A stretch of DNA of 64,000 bases, taken from NCBI RefSeq assembly GCF_947259345.1, contig NZ_CAMYLS010000013.1, forward strand, positions 97,042 through 161,041, in the 5' to 3' direction. The position numbers and the translations under genes were made by a program. A model generated the notes under the pieces. It saw only the letters and a list, made by a program, of their open reading frames with translations. It did not search any database and was not told the DNA's origin. Origin of the DNA: an uncultured Maricaulis sp. (GTDB lineage Bacteria; Pseudomonadota; Alphaproteobacteria; Caulobacterales; Maricaulaceae). The stretch's first letter is position 1. Every line of letters begins with the position of its first letter. Below, piece after piece: positions 63,870 to 64,000 of the stretch.

Positions 63870-64000
63870 CTATTCGATGATCTTTGACACGACGCCGGCG
63901 CCGACAGTGCGGCCACCTTCACGGATAGCGAAGCGGAGCTTCTCTTCCATGGCGATCGGTACGATCAGTTCGACATTCATTTCGATATTGTCGCCCGGCA
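63870..64000 (-). CDS. tuf: Elongation factor Tu, C-terminal part (5' end outside window)
   Basis: The last ~43 codons; the minus-strand frame reads [20 protein letters not shown] and ends [11 protein letters not shown], the EF-Tu C-terminus (domain 3), stop at 63870-63872. EF-Tu delivers aminoacyl-tRNA to the ribosome. Lies directly before rpsJ, as in many proteobacteria (str-S10 arrangement). Confidence 0.97.

Overview
The window is ordinary chromosomal DNA of a dimorphic, probably stalked alphaproteobacterium, most likely a Maricaulis/Oceanicaulis-type member of the Maricaulales/Caulobacterales. This rests on the high GC content, on a MipZ division-site ATPase, an SpmX-like muramidase/polarity protein and alphaproteobacterial families (DUF1489, DUF1244, ATP12 chaperone), and on the adk-rpsM-rpsK-rpoA-rplQ order after secY. 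The genus is inference.

Layout. 1-5.4 kb: end of pyrC, plsY and dprA on the plus strand. A minus-strand set follows: SPOR lipoprotein, mipZ, a membrane-anchored DnaJ protein and a 73-residue protein, with panC divergent. 5.4-9.5 kb: glutaminyl cyclase, two related four-helix membrane proteins around a DUF1489 gene, a secreted protein and a JmjC/cupin-like protein. 9.6-22.8 kb: the leucine-degradation genes liuD, liuC, liuB and liuA, all minus strand but separated by unrelated genes. 22.9-31.5 kb: spmX, a Kelch protein, mgtE, tRNA-Leu(GAG), a lone fliN, lipB and two DUF805 proteins. 31.5-38.6 kb: pccA and pccB (propionyl-CoA carboxylase) separated by a potassium channel, a fatty acid desaturase, palindromic repeats and a YefM-YoeB toxin-antitoxin pair. 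38.7-49.8 kb: a CelD-type acyltransferase, GrpB-like and 2OG-Fe(II) oxygenase genes, a crcB-rluC-HAD-ATP12 set, a 34-residue membrane peptide gene with its own terminator, rarA, two VOC proteins and a Deg protease. 49.9-64 kb: the S10-spc-alpha ribosomal protein cluster from rplQ back to rpsJ and the end of tuf, closed by a strong terminator.

How the genes work together. The liu genes convert isovaleryl-CoA towards HMG-CoA, and the pcc genes feed propionyl-CoA to methylmalonyl-CoA. Together they suggest growth on branched-chain amino acids and odd-chain acids. mipZ, spmX and possibly the acyltransferase and fliN fit a polar, swarmer/stalk life cycle.

I see no phage, transposase, CRISPR array or defence island. 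The only mobile-type module is yefM-yoeB. The more novel signals are small: the 34-residue membrane peptide with CtrA-like boxes upstream, the repeat-containing SpmX linker with a possible sigma-54 promoter, a terminator that holds the ribosome binding site of the next gene, and pairs of small paralogous membrane proteins.
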